From Chromatiales bacterium (GTDB lineage: Bacteria > Pseudomonadota > Gammaproteobacteria > JAGRCI01): a stretch of DNA of 58,917 nt. Shown one piece after another: positions 9,365 through 16,983 of the stretch. A program made the translations under genes and the position numbers. Position 1 is the stretch's first letter. Each line of letters begins with the position of its first letter. The DNA lies in the NCBI GenBank assembly GCA_020445565.1, contig JAGRGI010000068.1, positions 25,360-84,276 of the forward strand. The letters are read 5' to 3'. The notes below the pieces were generated by a model, which had not been told where the DNA came from, searched no databases, and worked only from the letters and a program-made list of their open reading frames with translations.

Positions 9365-10227
9365 TGCCCGTCCTCGGGTCCTGCGGCTTGCAGGACCAGA
9401 CCGAACCTGCGGTAGACATCGTCACGCACTGGCACGAAAGCGGTGGCGGTAGGCTGGATGGCGGCCAATACCTGCCGCCCCGCCGGTGAACCAGCCATGT
9501 CGAACAGAATGGTACGGAGCCTGTCTAACGTTCCCTGCGGCAGACCCTGGCTCGCTACCAGCAGTCGCTCGGGGATCGGATCGCTTGCCGCCAGCGAGCG
9601 CAGACCGCGATCCCGATACTTGCGCAGGACCTCGTCGGACACCGCACCGGCATCAAAATCCCCACACAGAACCCCAAAGGCAACGTTGTCCTGATTGCCC
9701 AGGAAGCGGTGCAAGGCCAAATCGGCCAAACCGAGCCCATGGTCGTGCAACATTGTCTTTGGCACCAGATGGCTGCTGGCCGCACCGGCATGCCCGAAGG
9801 CAAAGGACCGGCCTTGCAGGTCCGCCACCGAACGCACATCGCTGCCGGTGGCGACCACGATATGTGTTCGAAAGGTGGCGCCCTCAGAATTGCCCAGACT
9901 GGCCAACGGGGGCTTGCGCCCGTAGATCCGTGCAAGCCTCAGGTAGGCGGCTGGTCCGACAAAAGAAATGTCCAGTTGATCGCGCCCGGTAAAGTCCAGA
10001 TGCTGATCGTAGCCAGCCGCCACACGCAAGGTCACCGGCACGCCCAGGGCCTGCGCCAGATAATCGGCAAGTGGATGAAAACGTTGTAGGATCTCTGACC
10101 GCTCCAGGTACGGGGGAACACCCAGTAGCAGACCTTCAGCGGCGCTGGCCACGGGAACCGGCAGGTTCCAGACCAGTACACCGAGAATCGTCGAGCCGGC
10201 GAACAAGTTCACCCAAAACCGTCGCAT
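9361..10227 (-). CDS. PhnD-like periplasmic substrate-binding protein
   Basis: This 288-residue exported protein has a hydrophobic signal sequence ending near VASAAEG. Its body resembles PhnD/PtxB-type binding proteins (phosphonate, phosphite and related oxyanion or small-ligand binders), for example GVPPYLERSEILQRFHPLADYLAQ followed by DISFVGPAAYL. The start at 10227 is preferred over the longer frame to 10266 because GAAGG lies a few bases upstream and the signal peptide then begins MRRFW. No PhnC or PhnE transporter gene is near. Instead its stop overlaps the start of a membrane GGDEF-EAL gene, so it is more likely a sensor subunit than a transport component. The ligand is unknown. Confidence 0.85.
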   Translation of the reverse strand: MRRFWVNLFAGSTILGVLVWNLPVPVASAAEGLLLGVPPYLERSEILQRFHPLADYLAQALGVPVTLRVAAGYDQHLDFTGRDQLDISFVGPAAYLRLARIYGRKPPLASLGNSEGATFRTHIVVATGSDVRSVADLQGRSFAFGHAGAASSHLVPKTMLHDHGLGLADLALHRFLGNQDNVAFGVLCGDFDAGAVSDEVLRKYRDRGLRSLAASDPIPERLLVASQGLPQGTLDRLRTILFDMAGSPAGRQVLAAIQPTATAFVPVRDDVYRRFGLVLQAAGPEDGQ

Positions 10228-10417
10228 TTCGTTACCTTCAGTACGCGAAGTGAACAGCAGACTCACCCATCGCGCCGCAGCCGCACGCCAGCTCCGCCTG
10301 TCTGGTCGGCGTTACTGAGTGTGGACGCTCCCGGAAAGCCACTGCACATCGATCTCGATAAACGGGTCTGTACCCGCTACCATCACTCCCTCCCCTCGTT
10401 GTATCGAGCCAAGCTGG

Positions 10418-11032
10418 ATGAATCCGCCACCCCGTCAGCCCGAGTCCCGTCTTCTCGACGTTATTGGTTTGTCCTCGGATAGCTTCGGCCCCTTGTGTAC
10501 AAAACTTGAGTCCGGCGAACGGATTTCTCTGCACGGACCATCGGGCAGTGGCAAGAGCCGCTTTTTGCGCTGCCTGGCGGATCTGGAGCCCCACAGCGGC
10601 CGCATCTTGCTCGACGGCATTGAGCAAAACAGTCTGCCCCCCACCGAGTGGCGCAAGGCGGTAGGCTATCTACCGGCGGACAATCCCTGGTGGAGGCCCA
10701 AGGTCGGCGATCATTTCGCGGCGCCGCCGCAAGCACCGACCCGCCTGGGTTTAGCGGAAAACGTGATGGACTGGCCGGTGGAGCGTCTTTCCAGCGGCGA
10801 ACGGCAACGCCTGGGCCTACTGCGCCTGCTGGTCAATAAACCCCGCCTGTTGCTGCTGGACGAGCCCACGGCCAATCTGGACCCGGTCAACACCGAGCGG
10901 GTCGAAGCGCTGGTGTTGGAATACTGCGAGCAACAGGGAGCCGGACTGATCTGGGTCAGTCACGACAGCGCCCAACGCAAGCGCGTGGGACAACGGGAAG
11001 TGGATCTGGCCGAACTGAGCCACTGTCCATGA
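10418..11032 (+). CDS. fetA: ABC transporter ATP-binding protein, FetA-like
   Basis: This is a 204-residue ATPase with Walker A HGPSGSGKSR (about residues 36-45), signature LSSGERQRLG, Walker B LLLLDEPTANLD and a switch His in WVSHD. The sequence and its pairing with a FetB-type permease match the FetA/FetB (YbbL/YbbM) system, which exports iron and helps survival under oxidative stress in E. coli. The ATG at 10418 is chosen because the N-terminus then matches the family; the ribosome-binding site is weak and the frame stays open upstream to 10319. It is divergent from the PhnD-like gene (190 bases), which leaves room for two promoters. It overlaps fetB as ATGA. Confidence 0.85.
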   Translation: MNPPPRQPESRLLDVIGLSSDSFGPLCTKLESGERISLHGPSGSGKSRFLRCLADLEPHSGRILLDGIEQNSLPPTEWRKAVGYLPADNPWWRPKVGDHFAAPPQAPTRLGLAENVMDWPVERLSSGERQRLGLLRLLVNKPRLLLLDEPTANLDPVNTERVEALVLEYCEQQGAGLIWVSHDSAQRKRVGQREVDLAELSHCP

Positions 11033-11820
11033 TCCTGCTCTCGAATTGGGACCTGGCCATCGCCTCGCTGCTGGTGATCCTGCTGGCAACGCTGTCCTGG
11101 CATTTTCGCCTTGGGCTTACCCAGCGCATCCTGGTGGCAGCCGCACGCACCGCGGTACAGCTCTCCCTGATCGGACTGGTGCTCAAGACCCTGTTTGCTC
11201 AGACCCATCCGCTGTGGGTGGGTCTGATGGCCTTGTTCATGCTGGCGGTGGCGGCACGAGAGATTGGCGGCCGCCAGCAGCGCCGCTTCACCGGTGTATG
11301 GAACATCGGCCTGGGCAGCCTGGCGATGTTCCTGTCCTCGTTCTCGGTGATCATCCTGGTGCTTAACGTGGTAGTGCGGCCGGACCCCTGGTACAGCCCC
11401 CAATATGCGATTCCCCTGCTGGGTATGATGCTGGGTAACACCCTCACGGGCATCTCGCTATCCATGGACCGCCTGACCCAGACCGCCTGGCAGCAACGCC
11501 ATGCGATCGAATCCCGGCTCACCCTCGGGCAAAGCTGGAAAGAGGCCATATCGGACGTACAGGCGGACGCCGCCCGCGCCGGCCTGACCCCAATTATCAA
11601 CGCCATGGCGGTGGCCGGACTGGTTAGCCTGCCCGGTATGATGACCGGCCAGATCCTTGCCGGGGCCGACCCGTTGGAGGCGGTCAAGTACCAAATCCTC
11701 ATCATGTTCATGATCTCCGCCGGCACCGGCCTGGGCACCTTCGGCGCGGTCTGGTTGGGCGCGCGGCGTCTGTTCGACGAACGCCAGCGCCTGCGGCTGG
11801 ACCGCCTGACCACCCCTTGA
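11029..11820 (+). CDS. fetB: ABC transporter permease, FetB family (UPF0014)
   Basis: This is a 263-residue polytopic membrane protein with about six or seven hydrophobic segments. The family blocks are recognisable, including AAARTAVQLSLIGLVL near residue 40, PLLGMMLGNTLTGISL near 130, and PGMMTGQILAGADP with the following MFMISAGTGL near 205-235. FetB forms the membrane channel for FetA, and the E. coli pair acts as an iron exporter. Translation is coupled to fetA by a four-base overlap. The two downstream genes follow closely on the same strand and may belong to the same transcript. Confidence 0.9.
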   Translation: MILLSNWDLAIASLLVILLATLSWHFRLGLTQRILVAAARTAVQLSLIGLVLKTLFAQTHPLWVGLMALFMLAVAAREIGGRQQRRFTGVWNIGLGSLAMFLSSFSVIILVLNVVVRPDPWYSPQYAIPLLGMMLGNTLTGISLSMDRLTQTAWQQRHAIESRLTLGQSWKEAISDVQADAARAGLTPIINAMAVAGLVSLPGMMTGQILAGADPLEAVKYQILIMFMISAGTGLGTFGAVWLGARRLFDERQRLRLDRLTTP

Positions 11821-11842
11821 TGAAAACTTCGGATCAAGACCT

Positions 11843-12502
11843 ATGAAATCGAGCACCATGATCATTCTTTCATCCCTGGCGGTGATCTTTCTGGGCCTGT
11901 TGCTGGTCGACAAGGAACCCATACCAACGGATAAGCTTCCCTGGCAGATCGAGCTGGATGCGGACGGCAACAGCACGGTGATGGGCATCACCCTGGGCAA
12001 AAGCAGCCTGCTCGACGGCGCCCGGACCATGGGCGAGAAGGCCGACATCGGACTGTTCGTCAATCCCGATGGCAGCCAAAGCCTGGAAGCCTATTTCCAG
12101 AGTGTGCGCCTGTCCGGCCTGTCTGCCGTGGTGGTTCTGGAGGGCGATCTGAGCGAGGCGGAGCTGACGGCCCTGGCAACCCGTGCGGTGAGCCGTAAAC
12201 GGCGCCTGAACGCAGTGAAACTGGAATTGCCGGAAGAGGATATCAAGCAGATTCAAGATCGGCCGGTGCGCAGCATTACCTATATTCCCAAGGTGAATCT
12301 GCAAGCCGATGTCATCGACCGGCGCTTCGGCGAACCGGCACGCAAGCTGGTGGTGGACGAGCACACCAGTCAATGGCTCTACCCGGACAAGGGTCTGGCG
12401 ATCGCGGTCAGCGACAATGCCCGCGAAGTCCTGCAATACGTGCGGCCGGTGGATTTTCCGCGGCTGGAGGCCAAACTGGAATCAGGCACCGAACCCAGGT
12501 AG
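11843..12502 (+). CDS. Hypothetical exported or membrane-anchored protein, 219 aa
   Basis: I do not recognise the family. Residues 5-22 form a single hydrophobic segment without a lipobox, so the protein is probably an inner-membrane-anchored periplasmic protein or is secreted with an uncleaved signal. The remainder is soluble mixed alpha/beta sequence with the block WQIELDADGNSTVMGITLG near the N-terminus and YIPKVNLQADVIDRRFGEP at about residue 145. It starts 22 bases after fetB and ends seven bases before the HTH gene, so a four-gene operon fetA-fetB-this-HTH is plausible. No catalytic motif is apparent. Confidence 0.72.
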   Translation: MKSSTMIILSSLAVIFLGLLLVDKEPIPTDKLPWQIELDADGNSTVMGITLGKSSLLDGARTMGEKADIGLFVNPDGSQSLEAYFQSVRLSGLSAVVVLEGDLSEAELTALATRAVSRKRRLNAVKLELPEEDIKQIQDRPVRSITYIPKVNLQADVIDRRFGEPARKLVVDEHTSQWLYPDKGLAIAVSDNAREVLQYVRPVDFPRLEAKLESGTEPR

Positions 12503-12509
12503 AACAATC

Positions 12510-12983
12510 ATGGAGCTATCGATCGCCCAGGTGAGCAAAAGACTCGACATGACCCGCCGACAGGTGGATTACCTGATCAAGTCCGGTCGGCTTGTGGCGC
12601 ACAAGCGAGGTGGCCGCTGGATGATCGCAGAGGAAGAGCTGGAACACCTACCGACCATGGGTACGATTCCACCCGCTGAGCACCGACTGCCCCACAGCGT
12701 CACCAACCTGCCGGCCTTTGTCACTGCCCGGCAGATCGCCCAGTCACTGAGAACCGCCCTGCCCGCCGATCACCTGGCCCACCGGCAACTGCGTGAATGT
12801 CTGGAACTGCTGACCCTGGCATATCATCGACAGGAACCGCTGCGGGCCGGCCGGGCCTGGAAAAAGGCCCGCGATCTGGCCAGCCTGACGGCCTGCAGCC
12901 TGCTGCTGGAAAACGACGAGGCCGCCATGGAGATCGGCCTGCGAATCGAGATGGAACTGATCCCCCTCATTCGCCGAGCCTGA
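12510..12983 (+). CDS. Helix-turn-helix protein (MerR/excisionase-type N-terminus)
   Basis: This is a 157-residue protein. Residues 3-45 read like an excisionase or MerR-type winged helix (IAQVSKRLDMTRRQVDYLIKSG), with the typical wing HKRGGRWMI and EEEL. The C-terminal part (about 70-157) is all-helical and could be an oligomerisation or ligand domain; I do not recognise it. The ATG at 12510 follows the preceding gene by seven bases and has AGG ten bases upstream. The frame runs open further upstream, but only as an overlap with the neighbour. It may regulate its own operon. It is convergent with the OmpA-like gene, with a gap of only six bases. Confidence 0.75.
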   Translation: MELSIAQVSKRLDMTRRQVDYLIKSGRLVAHKRGGRWMIAEEELEHLPTMGTIPPAEHRLPHSVTNLPAFVTARQIAQSLRTALPADHLAHRQLRECLELLTLAYHRQEPLRAGRAWKKARDLASLTACSLLLENDEAAMEIGLRIEMELIPLIRRA

Positions 12984-12989
12984 CCTGAC

Positions 12990-13583
12990 TCAGCGCACCA
13001 GCACCTCGACGCGCCGGTTGCGCGGCTCTGAGACCTTGTCCTCGGTCGGAACCAGCAACTCACGCTCGCCGCGGCCCACTGCACGAACCCTTTTCACCGC
13101 CAGGCCTCGGCCGATCAGAAAAGTGCGAATTTCCTCGGCGCGTTGCAGGGAGAGCCGGTCATTGTCCTCCAAGGCACCGACGGTGTCGGTGTGGCCGGTG
13201 ATTTGTACATCCGACGCGGAGCGTGACGCCACCTCCTTGAACAGTTTTTCCAGCACCGGCTCGGAGGTGGATTCCAACTGCGTGGTGCCGTGCTGGAAGT
13301 ACAGAACGAAGGTCACCGGCTTGGGCGGTTGCGCGGCCAGGGTTTCGGCAAAAATCTCGTCGATCCTGGCCTCATCCAGCTTCCCACTGCGGACCTCACC
13401 GCCATTGCCGACTTGGGCCTGTTCCAGGGCTTCATCGAGAAGGATCTGGCCACCGGCCCCCTGCACCAGGAGGGCGCCCACCTTGCCGTTGTCGTCCGGC
13501 AGCAGAACGATGAGTTCCTTTTCCTGGGGCGTGGTGAACACCATGGCGATCAACGTGGTGATGATGATGGCGAATCCTTCCAC
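12990..13583 (-). CDS. OmpA C-terminal-like domain protein
   Basis: This is a 197-residue protein with an N-terminal hydrophobic segment (residues 2-16) and a C-terminal OmpA/MotB-like domain at about 90-197. The peptidoglycan-binding signature is visible as ITGHTDTVGALEDNDRLSLQRAEEIRTFL, with a final NRRVEVLV. It probably anchors to murein from the inner membrane. No Cys lipobox is present. It lies six bases downstream of the FecR-domain gene on the same strand, so the two are almost certainly co-transcribed. The partner channel or signalling protein usually found with such pairs is missing here. Confidence 0.85.
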   Translation of the reverse strand: MEGFAIIITTLIAMVFTTPQEKELIVLLPDDNGKVGALLVQGAGGQILLDEALEQAQVGNGGEVRSGKLDEARIDEIFAETLAAQPPKPVTFVLYFQHGTTQLESTSEPVLEKLFKEVASRSASDVQITGHTDTVGALEDNDRLSLQRAEEIRTFLIGRGLAVKRVRAVGRGERELLVPTEDKVSEPRNRRVEVLVR

Positions 13584-13589
13584 GGCTGC

Positions 13590-14015
13590 CTACTCCTGCA
13601 CCTGAATGAGGAACTTGGTGCCGCGCACCCCCAGATTGGACTGCGGCGTCTCGATCTTCATGGCGTCTTCGGTGTGTTTGGCGATCTGCCCGGATACCAC
13701 CGCCACCGTACCGCGCCGAACGCGGGTAACGAAGTCCCCCTCGTGGGTGGTTGGATTGAAACGAAACCTGGCCAACTCCAAACGACTGTTGGGCCCCGCG
13801 GAGAATCGGCTGTTGTCGATAAAAATGATGCCCACCCGACCATCCTTGCCGGTAATCACCGCATCGTCCTGGGAAAGCTCGAAACCCGGCTCTACCGGCA
13901 GCATGCGTCCTTCCCGCTCCACCTGTACCTCACCGCTGACGTTTTTCACGGTACCTATCTCTGCGGCCGCCTGGCAGGCCAGCAGTAGCAATGCAACCAA
14001 TAGGAGGGTCTTCAT
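13590..14015 (-). CDS. FecR domain-containing exported protein
   Basis: This is a 141-residue protein with a cleavable signal peptide (MKTLLLVALLLLACQAAAE) followed by one FecR-type periplasmic domain (GTVKNVSGEVQVEREG, then FELSQDDAVITGKDGRVGIIFIDNSRF). The conserved FecR tail GVRGTKFLI lies near the C-terminus. It has no N-terminal cytoplasmic anti-sigma part, so it is not a classical FecR regulator but one of the free periplasmic FecR-domain proteins. It is the first gene of a pair with the OmpA-like gene. The upstream 260 bases separate it from a divergent RsbW-like ATPase gene. Confidence 0.85.
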   Translation of the reverse strand: MKTLLLVALLLLACQAAAEIGTVKNVSGEVQVEREGRMLPVEPGFELSQDDAVITGKDGRVGIIFIDNSRFSAGPNSRLELARFRFNPTTHEGDFVTRVRRGTVAVVSGQIAKHTEDAMKIETPQSNLGVRGTKFLIQVQE

Positions 14016-14275
14016 AATTCTTCCTCGAGTCAGCCCCCAATGGGCAAAAATGCGTCTAACATGGGGGTGTACGGGTTGAAACCATTGTGTTTCGCCACCG
14101 GTTTTCTATGACCGTCAGCGTTGGATAGCGGTATCGGGGCCGCAAGGGGGTAGCCCTCAACTCATAGTATACGCACAGCGATCGGGATCTCTGCCCCCCA
14201 GACCGATCTGCCGCCAGCCACGGCCCGGAGTTTACAAATTTTGTCCGTTTACGGACCGGAGAACCACCCTGCCCT

Positions 14276-14743
14276 ATGTCCGAGATTCCGCTCATTGACG
14301 AGACCGGCATCTTCGAAGCCCGGCTAGCGCCGAATTTCGACTCGGTAAAAGGCGCTTTCGAGCTGGTGGCCCGCTTCCGCACAGCCCATGGGCTGAGTCA
14401 GCGCGACGCCCTGATCCTGAACCTTATCCTGGAAGAACTACTGGTCAACACGGTGGAGCACGGCCGCCCGCCGGACCATCATCCGGTGTCGATACGGCTG
14501 GCGCGCAGCGGCTACTGCGTCGCCATCGATTACCGTGATCGCGGTGTCGCCTTCAACCCGATCAAAGATACCCCGCCCGATGACATCGACCAGCCCGTGG
14601 ACGAGCGTCGCGTCGGTGGCCTGGGTTGGCCCCTGATCCGCCACTACTGCCACAACATCCGTTACGAGCGAAATACCGACGGGGAAAACGCCTTGATGCT
14701 GGAGCGTCGCGTAGAGGCATTCGACGACTTCAAATCCGGCTGA
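14276..14743 (+). CDS. RsbW-like ATP-binding protein (HATPase family)
   Basis: This is a 155-residue single-domain protein of the serine-kinase/anti-sigma HATPase type. The N-box is visible as LNLILEELLVNTVEHG (about residues 46-61), the G1-like box as DYRDRGVAFNP, and the G2 region as GLGWPLIRHY. Such proteins phosphorylate an STAS antagonist and bind a sigma factor or other partner. No STAS, PP2C or sigma gene is adjacent. Its last 14 bases overlap, tail to tail, with the HDOD-GAF gene. The start at 14276 lies just after a purine-poor leader, so it is less certain than the domain call. Confidence 0.82.
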   Translation: MSEIPLIDETGIFEARLAPNFDSVKGAFELVARFRTAHGLSQRDALILNLILEELLVNTVEHGRPPDHHPVSIRLARSGYCVAIDYRDRGVAFNPIKDTPPDDIDQPVDERRVGGLGWPLIRHYCHNIRYERNTDGENALMLERRVEAFDDFKSG

Positions 14744-16169
14744 GGCGGCCAAACCCCTGGTTTAGGTGTTGGCAAAGCACAGCGAACAGCGAGAACTCGA
14801 CCTTGCCCAAGGGACGCCGACAGGCCGGACGATCCGCATGGATCAGTCCCAGAGGTTGGCCCCTGACGCGAATCGGTGCCAATAGAAATTCGCCTTCCCC
14901 CAGTCGATCCGTCCAATTGCGGGGCAATCGGTCGACACCCACCGCGATCTCCTCCCGGCGAATCCAGCGCGGGCGACCTTCGTCCATGGTCTCGTTGAGC
15001 AAGCCGGCCCGGCGCCCCCCCAGTGGAAAAACGAAGTTCCGCTGCATACGCGATGCATCCTGGCCCAGGGCCAGCCGCGCCCGTAACGTGCGCCGATCCG
15101 GCGACAACATGCCGAAAACCGCGCGCTGCATCCCCAGACCGCGGATCAAGCCCTCCAACACCAATTGAACCAGCGTGTTCGGGTCCGGTTGCCCCGTCAG
15201 CAGGGATTTCAAGTCCTGCAATACACGGCGGGCAACATCCGAGTCCGGTGTGCAACCCTGCTCGTTTGGCTCTGCAGAGATCTGTGCGGCCGATTCGCCG
15301 GCAAACGGCAGATAGGCGACGCTGGCGCCGGCACCGAAAAGCCGCGCCATATCACTGGCCTGACGGGCCTGCTCCTTAAGGTTTACCAGCAGAGTCTCCG
15401 GCTCCGCCCGCAACTCTTTGGCGAGGCCGTGCAGCACCTTGTCCATGGCCGGCGACGCCCAACCCTGCTCCGCCGCCAAGGCGATGCGTTGTCCCCAAAC
15501 CACCATTCTTGCCGGTGGCGAAGCACCGGACACACGCAAGGCTTCGTCCAACAGGCGGCTCAGATTCCATTCCCGGCTCAAAGCGACCGTCAACTCTTTG
15601 AGCCGAAAGCCGAGTACACGTCGTTCCATCGCCGGCGCGTCATGGCCCAACTCGTCCAGGCTGGCGTCCAGCGTTTGCACATCGCGCCCGCCGAAGGCCC
15701 AAAACAACATCTCGCCCAAACGCGATAACACGGCAGCGACGAATACCTCCTCGCCCCGTTCCTGGGCCGGCCGACCGGCAATCAATCCGCGTGCCTGCAC
15801 GCCGGCATGAAATGCCCTGGCCAATTCGCGCAACAATCGCTCGCGCTTGGCCGCCCCTGCCAGGGCCTCCAGCAGAGCGGCCGACAAAGCGATTTCACGG
15901 ATCGAAGCAAAACCCAGCAACACAACAGCGCGACTCACCGTACTCACCGGAACCCGCGAGGGGTTGTAGTACACCGCATTGACCGTCTTCAGCACCCGCG
16001 CCGTCATGGACGGATCGCGTAGGATCGCATTGGTCAATTCGGGCGCGGACGACGCGTCCGAATGCGTCAGGCGCACGATGTCCCGCACCGTGGGTGCGAA
16101 CAGGGGTAGATCCTGGTCGCGCAGGTGCTCCAGTAGTTCGTCGAAACGTTGGTTCAATGTTTTGTCCAA
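14730..16169 (-). CDS. HDOD and GAF domain signalling protein
   Basis: This is a 479-residue cytoplasmic protein. Residues 10-230 form an HDOD domain, recognised from LPLFAPTVRDIVRLTHSDASSAPELTNAILRDPSMTARVLKTVNA-type spacing followed by VSRAVVLLGFASIREIALS. Residues about 325-470 are GAF-like (LVQLVLEGLIRGLGMQRAVFGMLSPD, then FLLAPIRVRGQPLGLIHAD). HDOD proteins are regulatory and not known as enzymes; they often act with c-di-GMP or chemosensory proteins. No partner gene is adjacent. A short truncated reading frame ends 17 bases upstream of the start. Confidence 0.88.
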   Translation of the reverse strand: MDKTLNQRFDELLEHLRDQDLPLFAPTVRDIVRLTHSDASSAPELTNAILRDPSMTARVLKTVNAVYYNPSRVPVSTVSRAVVLLGFASIREIALSAALLEALAGAAKRERLLRELARAFHAGVQARGLIAGRPAQERGEEVFVAAVLSRLGEMLFWAFGGRDVQTLDASLDELGHDAPAMERRVLGFRLKELTVALSREWNLSRLLDEALRVSGASPPARMVVWGQRIALAAEQGWASPAMDKVLHGLAKELRAEPETLLVNLKEQARQASDMARLFGAGASVAYLPFAGESAAQISAEPNEQGCTPDSDVARRVLQDLKSLLTGQPDPNTLVQLVLEGLIRGLGMQRAVFGMLSPDRRTLRARLALGQDASRMQRNFVFPLGGRRAGLLNETMDEGRPRWIRREEIAVGVDRLPRNWTDRLGEGEFLLAPIRVRGQPLGLIHADRPACRRPLGKVEFSLFAVLCQHLNQGFGRLSRI

Positions 16170-16186
16170 GCTGCCCGCAGAAAGGG

Positions 16187-16330
16187 CTACTGACAGGGTT
16201 TCGGCAGCCTGGGCGACAGGCTGAAGCCTTGCGCGGCCTGTCGTTCGATGAGTGACCGCACGGATCGCAACACCTCGGCGCTGGCCTCCCCGCTTCGGAC
16301 GTACGCCACGTAACCGGCGGGTCGGACCAC
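16187..16330 (-). pseudogene. Truncated reading frame (3' remnant of an unknown gene)
   Basis: The minus strand holds a short frame ending in TAG at 16187-16189. It is open back to a stop near 16370 but has no ATG; the first plausible start is GTG at 16330. The product would be about 47 residues with the core VAYVRSGEASAEVLRSV and the end SPRLPKPCQ. Third codon positions are strongly GC-rich, as in the real genes around it. This argues for a true coding tail whose 5' part has been lost. The family is not recognised. Confidence 0.35.
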
Positions 16331-16377
16331 AGTGGACTGAGGTGGGGAGAGTGAATTAGTCGCACTTATTCAAAGCG

Positions 16378-16668
16378 GTGGAAAAATCCCCGTCCGGCAC
16401 CGAGGTTACACCCCAAGGTCGCTGCCAAGCTTATAGGGATGTATTCACGCGTCTCCTGGAACAAACCTCCAGCCCTCCGTGGGTCAGTCCTCACGCATTT
16501 GAAGAGATCGCGGGGGCCGTGGCATACGTACCAGAACCCATGAGCCTCGCGTTGATGTCGGCAGGTCTGGCGTTATTGGCGCGATGGCGTGCTCGCAGAA
16601 TTGTCAGTTCGAATAGGCAGTTGGTGCAAGCGCGAAAGTTTGATTCGCTGACCCACGCTAGGCAGTAG
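16378..16668 (+). pseudogene. Orphan PEP-CTERM sorting-signal fragment
   Basis: A 96-residue frame starting at GTG carries a textbook PEP-CTERM tail: VPEP at about residues 51-54, the hydrophobic stretch SLALMSAGLALLA and the basic cluster RWRARR. In this family the signal should end the protein, yet here about 24 residues follow. The sequence before it is too short for an exported domain, and no signal peptide is visible. Codon use is less GC-rich at third positions than in its neighbours. I read it as the 3' remnant of a gene for a PEP-CTERM surface protein whose original stop has been lost. No exosortase gene is present in the window. Confidence 0.45.
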
Positions 16669-16745
16669 CTTACCCCAAGCACTCGGCCACAGGTTGACTT
16701 CTCATCCCCGCAGTTGCTTGGGCAAGCGGCTACTCACAAACAAGA

Positions 16746-16778
16746 AAGCCGCCGTTTCTTATTCAAAAACGACGGCTT
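16746..16778 (-). terminator. Intrinsic terminator of tRNA-Ser
   Basis: A 12-bp stem (AAGCCGCCGTTT at 16746-16757 with AAACGACGGCTT at 16767-16778, one G-T pair) is followed on the minus strand by TTTCTTG. It lies directly downstream of the tRNA-Ser gene. Confidence 0.8.
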
Positions 16779-16787
16779 GATTAAAAA

Positions 16788-16878
16788 TGGCGGAGAGGGT
16801 GGGATTCGAACCCACGTGGGGCTGACGCCCCCAACGGATTTCGAGTCCGCGCCGTTATGGCCACTTCGGTACCTCTCC
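16788..16878 (-). tRNA. tRNA-Ser (anticodon CGA)
   Basis: The 91-base gene lies on the minus strand. The acceptor stem GGAGAGG pairs with CCTCTCC, followed by a G discriminator and an encoded CCA. The T loop reads GGTTCGAATCC, and there is a long variable arm as expected for Ser (GGGGGCGTCAGCCCC). The anticodon loop ACTCGAAAT gives CGA, which reads UCG codons. A TAGAAT -10 hexamer lies 38 bases upstream, and an intrinsic terminator follows. Confidence 0.95.
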
Positions 16879-16916
16879 GTTGCCGACCGGGTTACGTGTG
16901 GTCGGGCGAGTCAGGT

Positions 16917-16922
16917 ATTCTA
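16917..16922 (-). promoter_or_regulatory. -10 hexamer of tRNA-Ser promoter
   Basis: TAGAAT on the minus strand (16922 to 16917) is 38 bases upstream of the tRNA 5' end. It is identical to the -10 hexamer of the tRNA-Ala promoter in this window. I see no convincing -35 element at 16-18 bases spacing. Confidence 0.5.
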
Positions 16923-16983
16923 CACCAATCGAAGGGCGGCGGAAGCCGCTTGTTGGTTTGCGCTGAATGTGGAGCCGTAGTAC

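Noticed and set aside
7847..9415. Long plus-strand frame of 522 codons opposite the first GGDEF-EAL gene
   Set aside because: It is fully antisense to a gene with clear domains; its product is rich in His, Gln and Gly, as expected for a shadow frame in GC-rich DNA, and shows no motif.
16378..16668. Functional small PEP-CTERM protein
   Set aside because: There is no signal peptide, and residues continue well past the basic cluster that should end the protein; a gene remnant is more likely.
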